A stretch of DNA of 6,365 bases from Symbiobacteriaceae bacterium (GTDB lineage Bacteria; Bacillota; JAAYKD01; WRDA01), in contig WREE01000115.1 in assembly GCA_009779515.1 (NCBI GenBank), forward strand, positions 1 to 6,365, read 5' to 3'. Below, in pieces: positions 1 through 5,569 of this stretch (position 1 is the stretch's first letter; every line of letters begins with the position of its first letter). Position numbers and translations under genes: made by a program. A model generated the notes under the pieces. The model did not search any database, was not told the origin of the DNA, and saw only the letters and a list, made by a program, of their open reading frames with translations.

Positions 1-333
1 CAGGGTCCTTTTGAGAATATCACTTTCAATGAGCCTCCTCCCACTACTATCTTAACCGAGGACCCACCGCCTCTCATTGTTATCTCCGATCCGGGAATTC
101 CCACTGGCGGCTTTAACCCTGGAGAGGAAGAGCCTCAGAGAGAGGAAACTCCTGAAGATAATGACGACCTGGTGGTAATCACCGATCCCCCAACTCCTTT
201 AAACAAAATGCCTTATACTGGAGTGGAAAGCAACCAAAGTTTGTGGATTTTCACTCTGGGAGCCGCCTTGGCTGGTTCACTCCTGGCGGTGCTGGGTCTG
301 CGCAAAGAAAAACAAACTGAAGCAAGTAAATAG
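1..333 (+). CDS. C-terminal end of a sortase-anchored (LPXTG-like) surface protein, 5' end outside window
   Basis: Frame 1 is open from the first base to the TAG at 331-333, giving 110 residues of a protein that begins upstream. The first 65 or so residues are rich in Pro, Glu, Asp and Thr, with two related segments (LIVISDPGIPTG near residues 25-36 and LVVITDPPTPL near 57-67). This looks like an extended wall-spanning linker. The end has the three parts of a cell-wall sorting signal: MPYTG (bases 208-222, an LPXTG variant with Met in place of Leu), a hydrophobic stretch of about 20 residues (LWIFTLGAALAGSLLAVLGL) and a basic tail beginning RKEK. By family knowledge a sortase would cut between Thr and Gly and link the protein to peptidoglycan, so it acts outside the cell. 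The functional domain is not in the window, so its role is unknown. A hairpin and a new promoter follow, so it is probably not cotranscribed with the transporter genes. Confidence 0.8.
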   Translation, partial: QGPFENITFNEPPPTTILTEDPPPLIVISDPGIPTGGFNPGEEEPQREETPEDNDDLVVITDPPTPLNKMPYTGVESNQSLWIFTLGAALAGSLLAVLGLRKEKQTEASK

Positions 334-395
334 ACGCTCTTTGAACTGCCTTCACCCAGAGAATGTCAAACTTAAGTACTACTCCGCTCTTTAGA

Positions 396-433
396 CTTGC
401 CGGGTGTTACCTTAAATGGTAGCACCCGGCAAG
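396..433 (+). terminator. Strong hairpin, probable terminator of the surface-protein gene
   Basis: Left arm 396-411 (CTTGCCGGGTGTTACC) pairs with 418-433 (GGTAGCACCCGGCAAG) over 16 bp with a single T-G wobble. The loop is the 6-base TTAAAT. It lies 62 bases after the surface-protein stop and just before the next promoter, where a terminator is expected. There is no proper T-run after it on the plus strand (CCTTTAACG), so it may work less efficiently than a classical intrinsic terminator, or serve mainly as a 3'-end stabiliser. Confidence 0.6.
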
Positions 434-464
434 CCTTTAACGCCTTCCTACCTTATCATCATTC

Positions 465-494
465 TTGACACTGTTAAGGCTTACGTGTTATGCT
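465..494 (+). promoter_or_regulatory. Sigma-70/SigA-type promoter of the transporter operon
   Basis: A perfect -35 box TTGACA lies at 465-470. After an 18-base spacer comes the -10 hexamer TATGCT at 489-494, which matches TATAAT at 4 of 6 positions and is preceded by TG plus one base (486-488), making it an extended -10. A start site 6-7 bases downstream would fall at about 500-502, exactly where the 5' strand of the leader's closing stem begins. That agreement with the RNA structure supports both calls. Confidence 0.72.
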
Positions 495-499
495 TGCTC

Positions 500-642
500 T
501 GCAGTATTCCGAGCTTATGTCCTGCTTGCGAAGTCACGACATAAGCCTGGGTGCCCTTGGGAGACTGGGGCGCCTCCCGCGTTTGGAAAGGAAGACGCTT
601 GTTTTGTTGTGGGATGATCGGTCTCTTTGAGGCAATACTGCA
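500..642 (+). promoter_or_regulatory. Molybdenum-cofactor (Moco) riboswitch, aptamer domain
   Basis: The leader folds into a multi-stem structure closed by a perfect 9-bp stem, TGCAGTATT (500-508) with AATACTGCA (634-642), continued inside by CCGA (509-512) with TCGG (618-621). It encloses three hairpins. The first is GCTTATGTC (513-521) with GACATAAGC (538-546). The second is GGTGCCC (550-556) with GGGCGCC (568-574); in a slightly shifted register it is capped by a GAGA (GNRA) tetraloop at 561-564. The third is GCGTTT (579-584) with AGACGC (593-598), with loop GGAAAGGA. The conserved-looking strings CCGAGC, GCCTGGGT, GCCTCCCG and GTTTGGAAAGGA in this order match my memory of the Moco RNA motif (Rfam RF01055). 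The first hairpin, which I take to be the P3 arm said to be missing from the tungsten-cofactor subclass, is present and favours Moco. The adjacent mogA and moeA genes agree. This is recognition by eye; no covariance model was run. Confidence 0.82.
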
Positions 643-670
643 CCATTGCCAAATTAAAAAACGAAAGGGA
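622..670 (+). promoter_or_regulatory. Possible expression platform sequestering the Shine-Dalgarno sequence
   Basis: TCTCTTT (622-628) can pair with AAAGGGA (664-670), which is the ribosome-binding site of the first gene, in 7 bp with one T-G wobble. Between these strands GGCAAT (631-636) pairs with ATTGCC (645-650), and this hairpin uses the same bases as the 3' strand of the aptamer closing stem (634-642). The two folds therefore exclude each other. No T-run follows the hairpin, so control of translation is more likely than termination. The switch direction is inferred only: a formed aptamer would expose the RBS. Confidence 0.45.
663..668 (+). promoter_or_regulatory. Shine-Dalgarno sequence deciding the start of the binding-protein gene
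   Basis: GAAAGG at 663-668 matches the first six bases of the full Gram-positive SD (GAAAGGAGG). Two in-frame ATGs follow, at 671 and 683. The first is almost in contact with the SD. The second lies about 10 bases beyond the end of the aligned SD and puts a Lys at position 3 of a normal signal peptide, so 683 is preferred. Confidence 0.6.
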
Positions 671-682
671 ATGACCATCACC

Positions 683-2197
683 ATGCAAAAAGCCCTCGCT
701 CTGCTTCTCTCCCTGGTGTTGCTGACTACTTCCGTGCTACCTGTTCTGGCAGCCAACACCAACGCTACCCCCACAGCTTCCACCGTTCTGGTCAACGGCG
801 CGCTAGTTGCTTTCGACGCCTATAACATCGGAGGCAACAACTATTTTAAGCTGCGTGACCTTGCCTTTGTTCTCTCCGGCAGTGTTAAGCAGTTTGGGGT
901 AGATTTCGATGCCGCCACCAACAGCATTATGCTGGTTGTTGGAGAATCCTACACCCCTGTCGGTAACGAAATGACTGCCCCAGGGGAGACAGCTAAGGTG
1001 GCTGTGCCTACCGCTTCTCAGGTCATCCTGGCCGAAAGCCAAGAAACTGACGCCTCTGTCGTTATCATCAGTCTGTTAGACCTGGTAGCTTACAACATCG
1101 ATGGTTATAACTATTTCGGACTTCGCAGTGTGGGTGAGGCGCTTAACTTTGCCGTGGAATGGAATGAAGCGGCCAATGCTATCTCTTTGGACACCTCTCG
1201 AGGCTACGGTGAAGATGCCACCCTGGTAACCGAATCACCCACCTCTCCCGACACTTCCCCTCGGGAAATGATGACTGTCATCGATATGCTCGGTCGCGAA
1301 GTCGAAGTATATAAAGATACCCAGAGTGTGGCTTTCGCCTGGGGAGGAGCTGGCTCTCTGGTCTTTGCCGTCTCTGGTCATGATCTTATCTCCGCCGGTA
1401 ATCTAGCAGCCTTCGGCAACTTCCTGCGCTATGTCCACCCCCCTATTGCCGATATTGGCTTCGTGGGTCGTGGCTCGGTGGATCTCGAAGCCATCGCTAC
1501 CCAAAAGCCAGACCTCTATATCGCCCGGGGTACGGAACTTGAGGGTATTGAAGGGGTTACCAAGCTGGGCATTCCCGCCATTGCTCTTTTTGCCGAAAAT
1601 GAAGAGGATGTTATCCAAGCTATCACCCTGTTGGGAGTAGCCCTAAACCGCGAAGAACAAGCCACTGCTGCTTTAGCGGAGTTTCATGCTGTCTTAGATC
1701 GTGCCCGCGCTTTGGTAGCCGATATTCCCGCCGAGGAGCGGGTCTCTGCTATCCTGATGGGCAGTTCCCCGGGCCGCATAGCCCATGGTGAGCAAATGCA
1801 GTCCAAAATGATCGAAAATGCCGGTGGTATCAGCATAGTCGCCGCTCACCCCGAGCTTACCAGTGCCGCTGCCTGGGTAGACGCCGGTATTGAACAAATC
1901 TTCGCCTGGGATCCCGACGTTATCTTCTTAACCACCACCGCTAGCTATGTGGAGGAACTCCTCCAAGATCCGGCCTGGGCGAACCTGAAAGCCATGCAAA
2001 ACGGCAAGGTTTTGCTAGTGCCCAGCCAAATGGATTCCTGGGAATTCCCCGGCATCACCACTTGCCTGGGAGTATTATGGATGGTTCACACTATGTATCC
2101 CGACAAACTCTCCCGTGAGGAGTTTGATGCGGCGGTAGTCGATTTTTACCGTGCTATTTTCCGAACTGATGTTAATCCGGATTTACTAGGTTACTAA
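683..2197 (+). CDS. ABC-transporter substrate-binding protein with N-terminal stalk domains, probable molybdate/tungstate binder
   Basis: The 504-residue protein starts with a signal peptide (residues 1-23, basic start, Leu-rich core, VLA then AN at the likely signal peptidase I site). No lipobox cysteine is present; the only Cys I see is near residue 461. Residues about 34-172 look like a copper-amine-oxidase N-terminal-type stalk region in two halves (AYNIGGNNYFKLRDLAFVL near 47-64 and AYNIDGYNYFGLRSVGEAL near 136-153). A Ser/Thr/Pro linker (about 180-194) leads to a Fe/B12-type periplasmic-binding domain (about 197-504), with typical pieces DMLGREVEV, FVGRGSVDLEAIATQKPDLYI and AWDPDVIFL. 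Its family takes up siderophores, cobalamin or haem; a few members (MolA type) bind molybdate or tungstate. The Moco-like leader and the nearby moeA-mogA genes favour the latter, as inference. It is first in the operon and the permease follows after 3 bases. An in-frame GTG at 551 is rejected because it lies inside the riboswitch. Confidence 0.88.
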   Translation: MQKALALLLSLVLLTTSVLPVLAANTNATPTASTVLVNGALVAFDAYNIGGNNYFKLRDLAFVLSGSVKQFGVDFDAATNSIMLVVGESYTPVGNEMTAPGETAKVAVPTASQVILAESQETDASVVIISLLDLVAYNIDGYNYFGLRSVGEALNFAVEWNEAANAISLDTSRGYGEDATLVTESPTSPDTSPREMMTVIDMLGREVEVYKDTQSVAFAWGGAGSLVFAVSGHDLISAGNLAAFGNFLRYVHPPIADIGFVGRGSVDLEAIATQKPDLYIARGTELEGIEGVTKLGIPAIALFAENEEDVIQAITLLGVALNREEQATAALAEFHAVLDRARALVADIPAEERVSAILMGSSPGRIAHGEQMQSKMIENAGGISIVAAHPELTSAAAWVDAGIEQIFAWDPDVIFLTTTASYVEELLQDPAWANLKAMQNGKVLLVPSQMDSWEFPGITTCLGVLWMVHTMYPDKLSREEFDAAVVDFYRAIFRTDVNPDLLGY

Positions 2198-2200
2198 TTC

Positions 2201-3262
2201 GTGCTCGAGCCTAATAAAGCATCTCGTCTTCCTACTACAGGTATCCGTCGTGACCGCAGGAAGTTCTATCTCATCCTCGGGGTGCTTGTGCTCTTGCTAC
2301 CCATTTTATTCATCTACTGCCTTTGCGTAGGCAAATACCCGGTTACCCCTGGGGAATCTCTACGCATCCTTTACGGCGTAGCCACTGGTGCCACCCGGGA
2401 CTGGACACCCCTGACCGAAAGTGTGGTGGTAGGCTTGCGCCTACCCCGTATCCTGGCTTCCATGATGGTGGGCGGTTCGTTAGCCATCTCGGGGGCTACC
2501 TACCAGGGTATTTTTAAAAACCCCCTGGTATCACCTGATTTCCTGGGAGTATCGGCAGGTGCCAGCATTGGGGCAGCTTCCGCTATCTTACTCTCCCTAA
2601 GCGCCACCTACATCCAACTCTTCGCTTTTTGCGGCGGTTTGGTGGCAGTGATTGCCACGGTCACCATCCCCCGCCTCATGCGCAGCGAATCCCATATCAT
2701 GCTGGTCTTGAGCGGCATCATCGTCGGAGGTTTAATGTCTTCGATTATGGGCTATATTCGTTATGTCGCCGACCCTACTTCCCAGTTAGCCGCTATTACC
2801 TACTGGACGATGGGCAGCTTCTCCTACATTAGAATGGAGGCGATGCTGCCTATTTTGCCTGTCATCCTGATCCCTTTGCTGCTGCTTTTACGCCTCTCGT
2901 GGTGGATCGATATCCTTTCTTTGGGGGAGCAAGAAGCCAAATCCCTGGGGGCTAATGTCCAGGGTACCCGCTATTTGGCGGTTGCCTGCGCTACCCTGCT
3001 CACCGCCAGCAGTGTCTGTATCTCGGGAACTATCGGCTGGGTGGGGCTCGTCATTCCTCACTTTGGTCGCATGCTGGTGGGACCCAGCAACCCCCGTCTA
3101 CTGCCGATCGCTTTTTTAATCGGCGCCATCTTCCTCCTGGTGGTAGATACCGTAACCCGCACTATTACCACTGCCGAAATGCCGATTAGTATTCTCACCG
3201 GGCTGATTGGCGCTCCTTTTTACGCCTTGTTGCTCTATCGTCAAAGGAAGCGGCTGCAATGA
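2201..3262 (+). CDS. FecCD/BtuC-type ABC-transporter permease
   Basis: This is an integral membrane subunit of a type II ABC importer, forming the channel as a homodimer. The 353 residues are the usual family length. A basic, soluble N-terminus (1-21) is followed by a first membrane helix at about 22-43 and a series of helices consistent with the family's ten. Family landmarks are RLPRILASMMVGGSLAISGA (80-99), NPLVSPDFLGVSAGASIGA (107-125), the ATPase-contacting loop LGEQEAKSLGA (241-251), GTIGWVGLVIPHFGRMLVG (276-294) and a C-terminal IGAPFYALLL (336-345). The start is a GTG placed 3 bases after the preceding stop. Only a weak AGG lies near 2187, so translation is probably coupled to the binding-protein gene. 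Its stop overlaps the ATPase start (ATGA). By sequence family alone it would be called iron-siderophore or cobalamin permease; leader and neighbours suggest molybdate or tungstate. Confidence 0.93.
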   Translation: MLEPNKASRLPTTGIRRDRRKFYLILGVLVLLLPILFIYCLCVGKYPVTPGESLRILYGVATGATRDWTPLTESVVVGLRLPRILASMMVGGSLAISGATYQGIFKNPLVSPDFLGVSAGASIGAASAILLSLSATYIQLFAFCGGLVAVIATVTIPRLMRSESHIMLVLSGIIVGGLMSSIMGYIRYVADPTSQLAAITYWTMGSFSYIRMEAMLPILPVILIPLLLLLRLSWWIDILSLGEQEAKSLGANVQGTRYLAVACATLLTASSVCISGTIGWVGLVIPHFGRMLVGPSNPRLLPIAFLIGAIFLLVVDTVTRTITTAEMPISILTGLIGAPFYALLLYRQRKRLQ

Positions 3263-4050
3263 TCTACGAAGTCCAAGACCTTACCTTTAGCTATGTCGGC
3301 AGCTCCCGCCTCATCCTCGCAGGGGTTTTCTTAACCTTGCAGGAAGGGGAGATTCTCTCTATCCTTGGTCCTAACGGTGCCGGTAAAAGCACCCTCTTAA
3401 ACTGCATGGCAGCCCTGCTCAAGCCCAGTAGTGGCAAAATCCTGCTGGCGGGGCGTGCCCTTGCCACCCTCTCCCCCCGGGAAGTTTCCCGCATCATCGC
3501 TTATGTCCCTCAAGCCCACACCCCGGCTTTTGACTATACTGTTTTACACTTCACCATGATGGGGCGCGCTCCCAATATTGGTCTCTTTGCTCAGCCCACC
3601 GCCGAGGACGAAGAGGCTGCCCTGGAAGTGTTGCGGCAGCTTGCCATCGAGCACCTGGCGCTCCGCTCCTACACGGAAATCAGCGGTGGCGAACGTCAAC
3701 AAGCGATGATCGCCCGAGCCTTAACCCAGAAGCCTCGAGCTCTGCTTTTTGATGAGCCGACAGCCCATTTAGATTACGGCAATCAGCACCGGGTGCTGCG
3801 GATGATCCACTCTTTAGCCGAACAAGGTTACGGAGTAGTCATCACCACGCATAATCCCGACCACGCCCTGCTGTTGGGAGGAAAGGCCGCCATCTTAAGC
3901 GCTCAAGGTACCTTGGAGAGCGGCCGGTGCGAGGAGATAATCACCGAGGAGCGGCTAAAAAGCGTCTACCAAACCTCCTTGCGTCTGCTCTATATCGAGG
4001 AGCTGGCGCGCGTCGCCTGCCTGCCGTTAAGCCTGGTAGAAACCTTATAA
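3259..4050 (+). CDS. ABC-transporter ATP-binding protein (FecE/BtuD type)
   Basis: This cytoplasmic ATPase drives the importer and has 263 residues, normal for the family. All ATPase motifs are visible: Walker A GPNGAGKST (37-45), Q-loop Gln85 in YVPQ, signature ISGGERQQ (141-148, with Ile where Leu is usual), Walker B ALLFDEP (161-167) with Asp165 and catalytic Glu166, D-loop LD (171-172) and switch His198 in TTHNPDH. The nucleotide-binding site therefore appears intact. The start codon overlaps the permease stop by 4 bases (ATGA), so the two are translationally coupled. The last 30 or so residues (RLLYIEEL onward) lie where related ATPases have a short C-terminal extension. The substrate cannot be read from this subunit; molybdate or tungstate is inferred from context. 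Confidence 0.94.
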   Translation: MIYEVQDLTFSYVGSSRLILAGVFLTLQEGEILSILGPNGAGKSTLLNCMAALLKPSSGKILLAGRALATLSPREVSRIIAYVPQAHTPAFDYTVLHFTMMGRAPNIGLFAQPTAEDEEAALEVLRQLAIEHLALRSYTEISGGERQQAMIARALTQKPRALLFDEPTAHLDYGNQHRVLRMIHSLAEQGYGVVITTHNPDHALLLGGKAAILSAQGTLESGRCEEIITEERLKSVYQTSLRLLYIEELARVACLPLSLVETL

Positions 4051-4068
4051 AAAGGAGCGGCAACTTAC

Positions 4069-4830
4069 ATGAAGACAACCTCCAAAATTCTGGAAGCAGC
4101 CTTACCTACGCTGGCTAACCGCTACGTCAAAGATATGGTCTTTGGCCTTTCCTTAATTGTCGTCGAACTGGACGACGGCGCTCTGGGCACGGCTCTGCTG
4201 CTCATTGAGGAGCTGTGCACCTGCAGCGCCGTCTACCCTATTGCGGTAGAGGCTCTCGGTACCTCAGCCGCCGACATCGCTAACTGGGCTTTGCATACCG
4301 AAGATGCGGTGCGCCGAGCGGTGGGCTTTGCCGTGATCAACGCTGCGGCTAACTACCAGATAATTCCCGGGCTGGAGATAGCCGAAGCCCGGGACGCCGT
4401 ACAGATACGGAGTTCGGATATGGTGGGGATGATCGGCAATATCCACGCTCTTAACCAGACAGTGAAAGATAAAGCGGCACGCCTGATCATTTTTGACCGT
4501 GGCGCCCCGGGTGAAGGTATTGAACTGGAAGAAAGGCAAGCAGAGCTGCTACCTCAGTGCGATTTAGTCTTAATCACTGGCAGCTCCTTTCTCAACGAAT
4601 CTTTCGAAGATGTTGTCTCCCTCTGCCATCATGCTCGGGAGCTCTGGCTGATCGGACCAAGCACTCCTCTCTATCCCCAAGCCTTCGCAGGGTTGCCGGT
4701 AACTCACCTGGCAGGCACTTTGTGGCTACCTGAGCACAAAGAAGCCCTCTTTAGAGCAGCTTCCCTGGGGGCAGCTACCCGGGACGTAGGCAAATACACC
4801 CGCAAAGTAACGTTGAAACTGGAGAGTTAA
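4069..4830 (+). CDS. DUF4213/DUF364 family protein, putative heavy-metal-chelating protein
   Basis: The 253-residue soluble protein has no signal peptide or membrane helix. The N-terminal part (about 5-95) fits DUF4213, with GLSLIVVELDDGALGTA (26-42) and AVGFAVINAAAN (84-95). The C-terminal part (about 105-250) fits DUF364, with MVGMIGNIHAL (118-128), FDRGAPGEG (142-150), DLVLITGSSFLNESFEDVV (165-183) and LIGPSTPLYP (194-203). A family structure showed an enolase-N-like plus a Rossmann-like fold with a cleft proposed to bind metal, but no reaction is established. A good SD (AAAGGAG, 4051-4057) lies 11 bases before ATG. The gene starts 18 bases after the ATPase stop, so it ends the transporter operon. 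Inference: it receives, stores or modifies the imported oxyanion, or uses a pterin-like ligand. The function remains unassigned. Confidence 0.87.
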   Translation: MKTTSKILEAALPTLANRYVKDMVFGLSLIVVELDDGALGTALLLIEELCTCSAVYPIAVEALGTSAADIANWALHTEDAVRRAVGFAVINAAANYQIIPGLEIAEARDAVQIRSSDMVGMIGNIHALNQTVKDKAARLIIFDRGAPGEGIELEERQAELLPQCDLVLITGSSFLNESFEDVVSLCHHARELWLIGPSTPLYPQAFAGLPVTHLAGTLWLPEHKEALFRAASLGAATRDVGKYTRKVTLKLES

Positions 4831-4835
4831 CATCA

Positions 4836-4857
4836 GCTAGATGGGGGCTTCTACTCT
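4836..4857 (+). repeat. 22-bp direct repeat, left copy
   Basis: The sequence GCTAGATGGGGG followed by CTTCTACTCT is identical to 5019-5040. A third, partial copy (GCTAGATGGGGGCT) follows immediately at 4858-4871, so the left end looks like a short tandem duplication. Confidence 0.9.
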
Positions 4858-4871
4858 GCTAGATGGGGGCT
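4851..4871 (+). repeat. 21-bp direct repeat, copy paired with 5012-5032
   Basis: CTACTCT followed by GCTAGATGGGGGCT is identical to 5012-5032. The offset between the copies is 161 bases, which is a candidate unit length for the element. Confidence 0.9.
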
Positions 4872-4882
4872 ACCCGCCCCCA
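4864..4882. terminator. GC-rich hairpin after the transporter operon, possible terminator
   Basis: TGGGGGC (4864-4870) and GCCCCCA (4876-4882) form a perfect 7-bp stem around the loop TACCC, 34 bases after the DUF364 stop. It is the most stable hairpin of the element. Neither strand has a T-run behind it, so intrinsic termination is uncertain. The position between converging operons makes a terminator role plausible in either direction. Confidence 0.35.
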
Positions 4883-5011
4883 AACCCCCGGTCGCTACGG
4901 CAGGCAAAGCCCGCCTGTGCTTACTGGAACTACGTTCCAGAACCACGCGGTCGCGTGGTGGAGTAGAAGCCTGTATGTATCATACTCTGTGTGAACGCAG
5001 TTCATGGGCTA

Positions 5012-5040
5012 CTACTCTGCTAGATGGGGGCTTCTACTCT
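5012..5040 (+). repeat. Right-hand direct repeat, running into the mogA 3' end
   Basis: This segment combines the second copy of the 21-mer (5012-5032) and of the 22-mer (5019-5040). Read on the minus strand it contains the last two codons and the TAG stop (5034-5036) of mogA, so the repeat and the gene end overlap. Confidence 0.88.
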
Positions 5041-5537
5041 CTGGCGCAGTCTGCGGAAGCGTTACGTAACATGGCCAGGGCATGGTCTAAAACCGGGAGC
5101 AAGACAGCCAGGTTTTCGCTGACTGCTTTCTCGGAGCCTGGCAAGTTAACCACCAGGGTAAAGCGACGCACCCCCACTATGCCCCGGGAAAGCATCGCTC
5201 GCGGTGTATATTTTAGCCCTTCGGCGCGCATCGCTTCGGCCATACCCGGCACTTCGTAGTCGATAACCATTCGGGTAGCCTGGGGAGTTATATCCCGAGG
5301 AGTAAGCCCAGTCCCACCTGTAGTAACCACTAAATCCAGCCGAAGATCATCCGCCGCCTCTCGCAAGAGGGCGGCTATTTCTTCGACTTCATCCGGCACT
5401 ATGCGGCTCAAAACCACTTCCATACCGATACTTTCCAGCATCTCCTTAATACGCGGTCCCGAACGGTCTTCCCGGAAGCCTACTGAGCCTTTGTCGCTGG
5501 CAGTAATAACTCCGGCACGAAAAACGAGTTGCTCCAT
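5034..5537 (-). CDS. mogA: Molybdopterin adenylyltransferase, MogA/MoaB family
   Basis: This cytoplasmic enzyme uses ATP to adenylylate molybdopterin, giving the MPT-AMP that MoeA uses for metal insertion. The 167-residue protein is a single MoCF-binding domain: ITASDKGS (11-18), the TTGGTGLTPRD motif (72-82), then EVPGMAEAMR (95-104) and the late NLPGSEKAV (131-139). Asp49 and Asp82 sit at the same numbers as the two aspartates reported as important in E. coli MogA. MogA and MoaB cannot be cleanly told apart by eye, but the moeA neighbour favours MogA. ATG at 5537 is supported by a strong SD (GAGAGGGG, 5546-5553) 8 bases upstream. It follows the moeA gene by 32 bases and is evidently cotranscribed. 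The last codons and stop lie inside the right-hand direct repeat. Confidence 0.92.
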   Translation of the reverse strand: MEQLVFRAGVITASDKGSVGFREDRSGPRIKEMLESIGMEVVLSRIVPDEVEEIAALLREAADDLRLDLVVTTGGTGLTPRDITPQATRMVIDYEVPGMAEAMRAEGLKYTPRAMLSRGIVGVRRFTLVVNLPGSEKAVSENLAVLLPVLDHALAMLRNASADCARE

Positions 5538-5569
5538 ATTTTTTACCCCTCTCTATATCTTTATCCACC

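Larger units (their letters stand above)
4836..5040. repeat. Hairpin-rich repeat element between convergent operons
   Basis: No gene is credible between the DUF364 stop and mogA. The stretch instead holds a dense series of short hairpins: 4864-4870 with 4876-4882 (TGGGGGC/GCCCCCA), 4901-4905 with 4913-4917 (CAGGC/GCCTG), 4924-4930 with 4934-4940 (CTGGAAC/GTTCCAG), 4942-4948 with 4953-4959 (ACCACGC/GCGTGGT), 4973-4977 with 4981-4985 (GTATG/CATAC) and 4992-4996 with 5000-5004 (TGAAC/GTTCA). It is bounded by direct repeats. An inverted 11-mer (GAGTAGAAGCC, 4961-4971) in the middle can pair with GGCTTCTACTC at either end (4846-4856 or 5029-5039). The layout suggests a non-coding dispersed repeat or small palindromic element, possibly acting as a two-way terminator. 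I recognise no named family. Confidence 0.7.

Noticed and set aside
551..682. Upstream GTG start (551) extending the binding protein by 44 residues
   Set aside because: It lies inside the riboswitch stems, has no SD, and would bury the signal peptide behind a hydrophilic stretch.
480..690. Cobalamin riboswitch, as expected for a BtuFCD-like operon
   Set aside because: I find no B12-box-like sequence; the stem order and the conserved-looking strings fit the Moco motif better.
481..795. Minus-strand open frame of 104 codons across the leader and signal-peptide region
   Set aside because: It covers the riboswitch and the start of a well-supported gene, and the protein resembles nothing recognisable.
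2228..2242. LPTTG near the N-terminus of the permease, resembling a sortase motif
   Set aside because: It sits at residues 10-14 ahead of ten membrane helices, without the following hydrophobic stretch and basic tail of a C-terminal sorting signal; chance match.
4836..5040. CRISPR array
   Set aside because: The repeats are few, unevenly spaced (22 and 161 bases) and have no regular spacers; no cas genes are in the window.
4975..5259. Plus-strand open frame of 94 codons across the repeat and the mogA 3' half
   Set aside because: It overlaps mogA on the opposite strand, has no SD and no family resemblance; a shadow frame.
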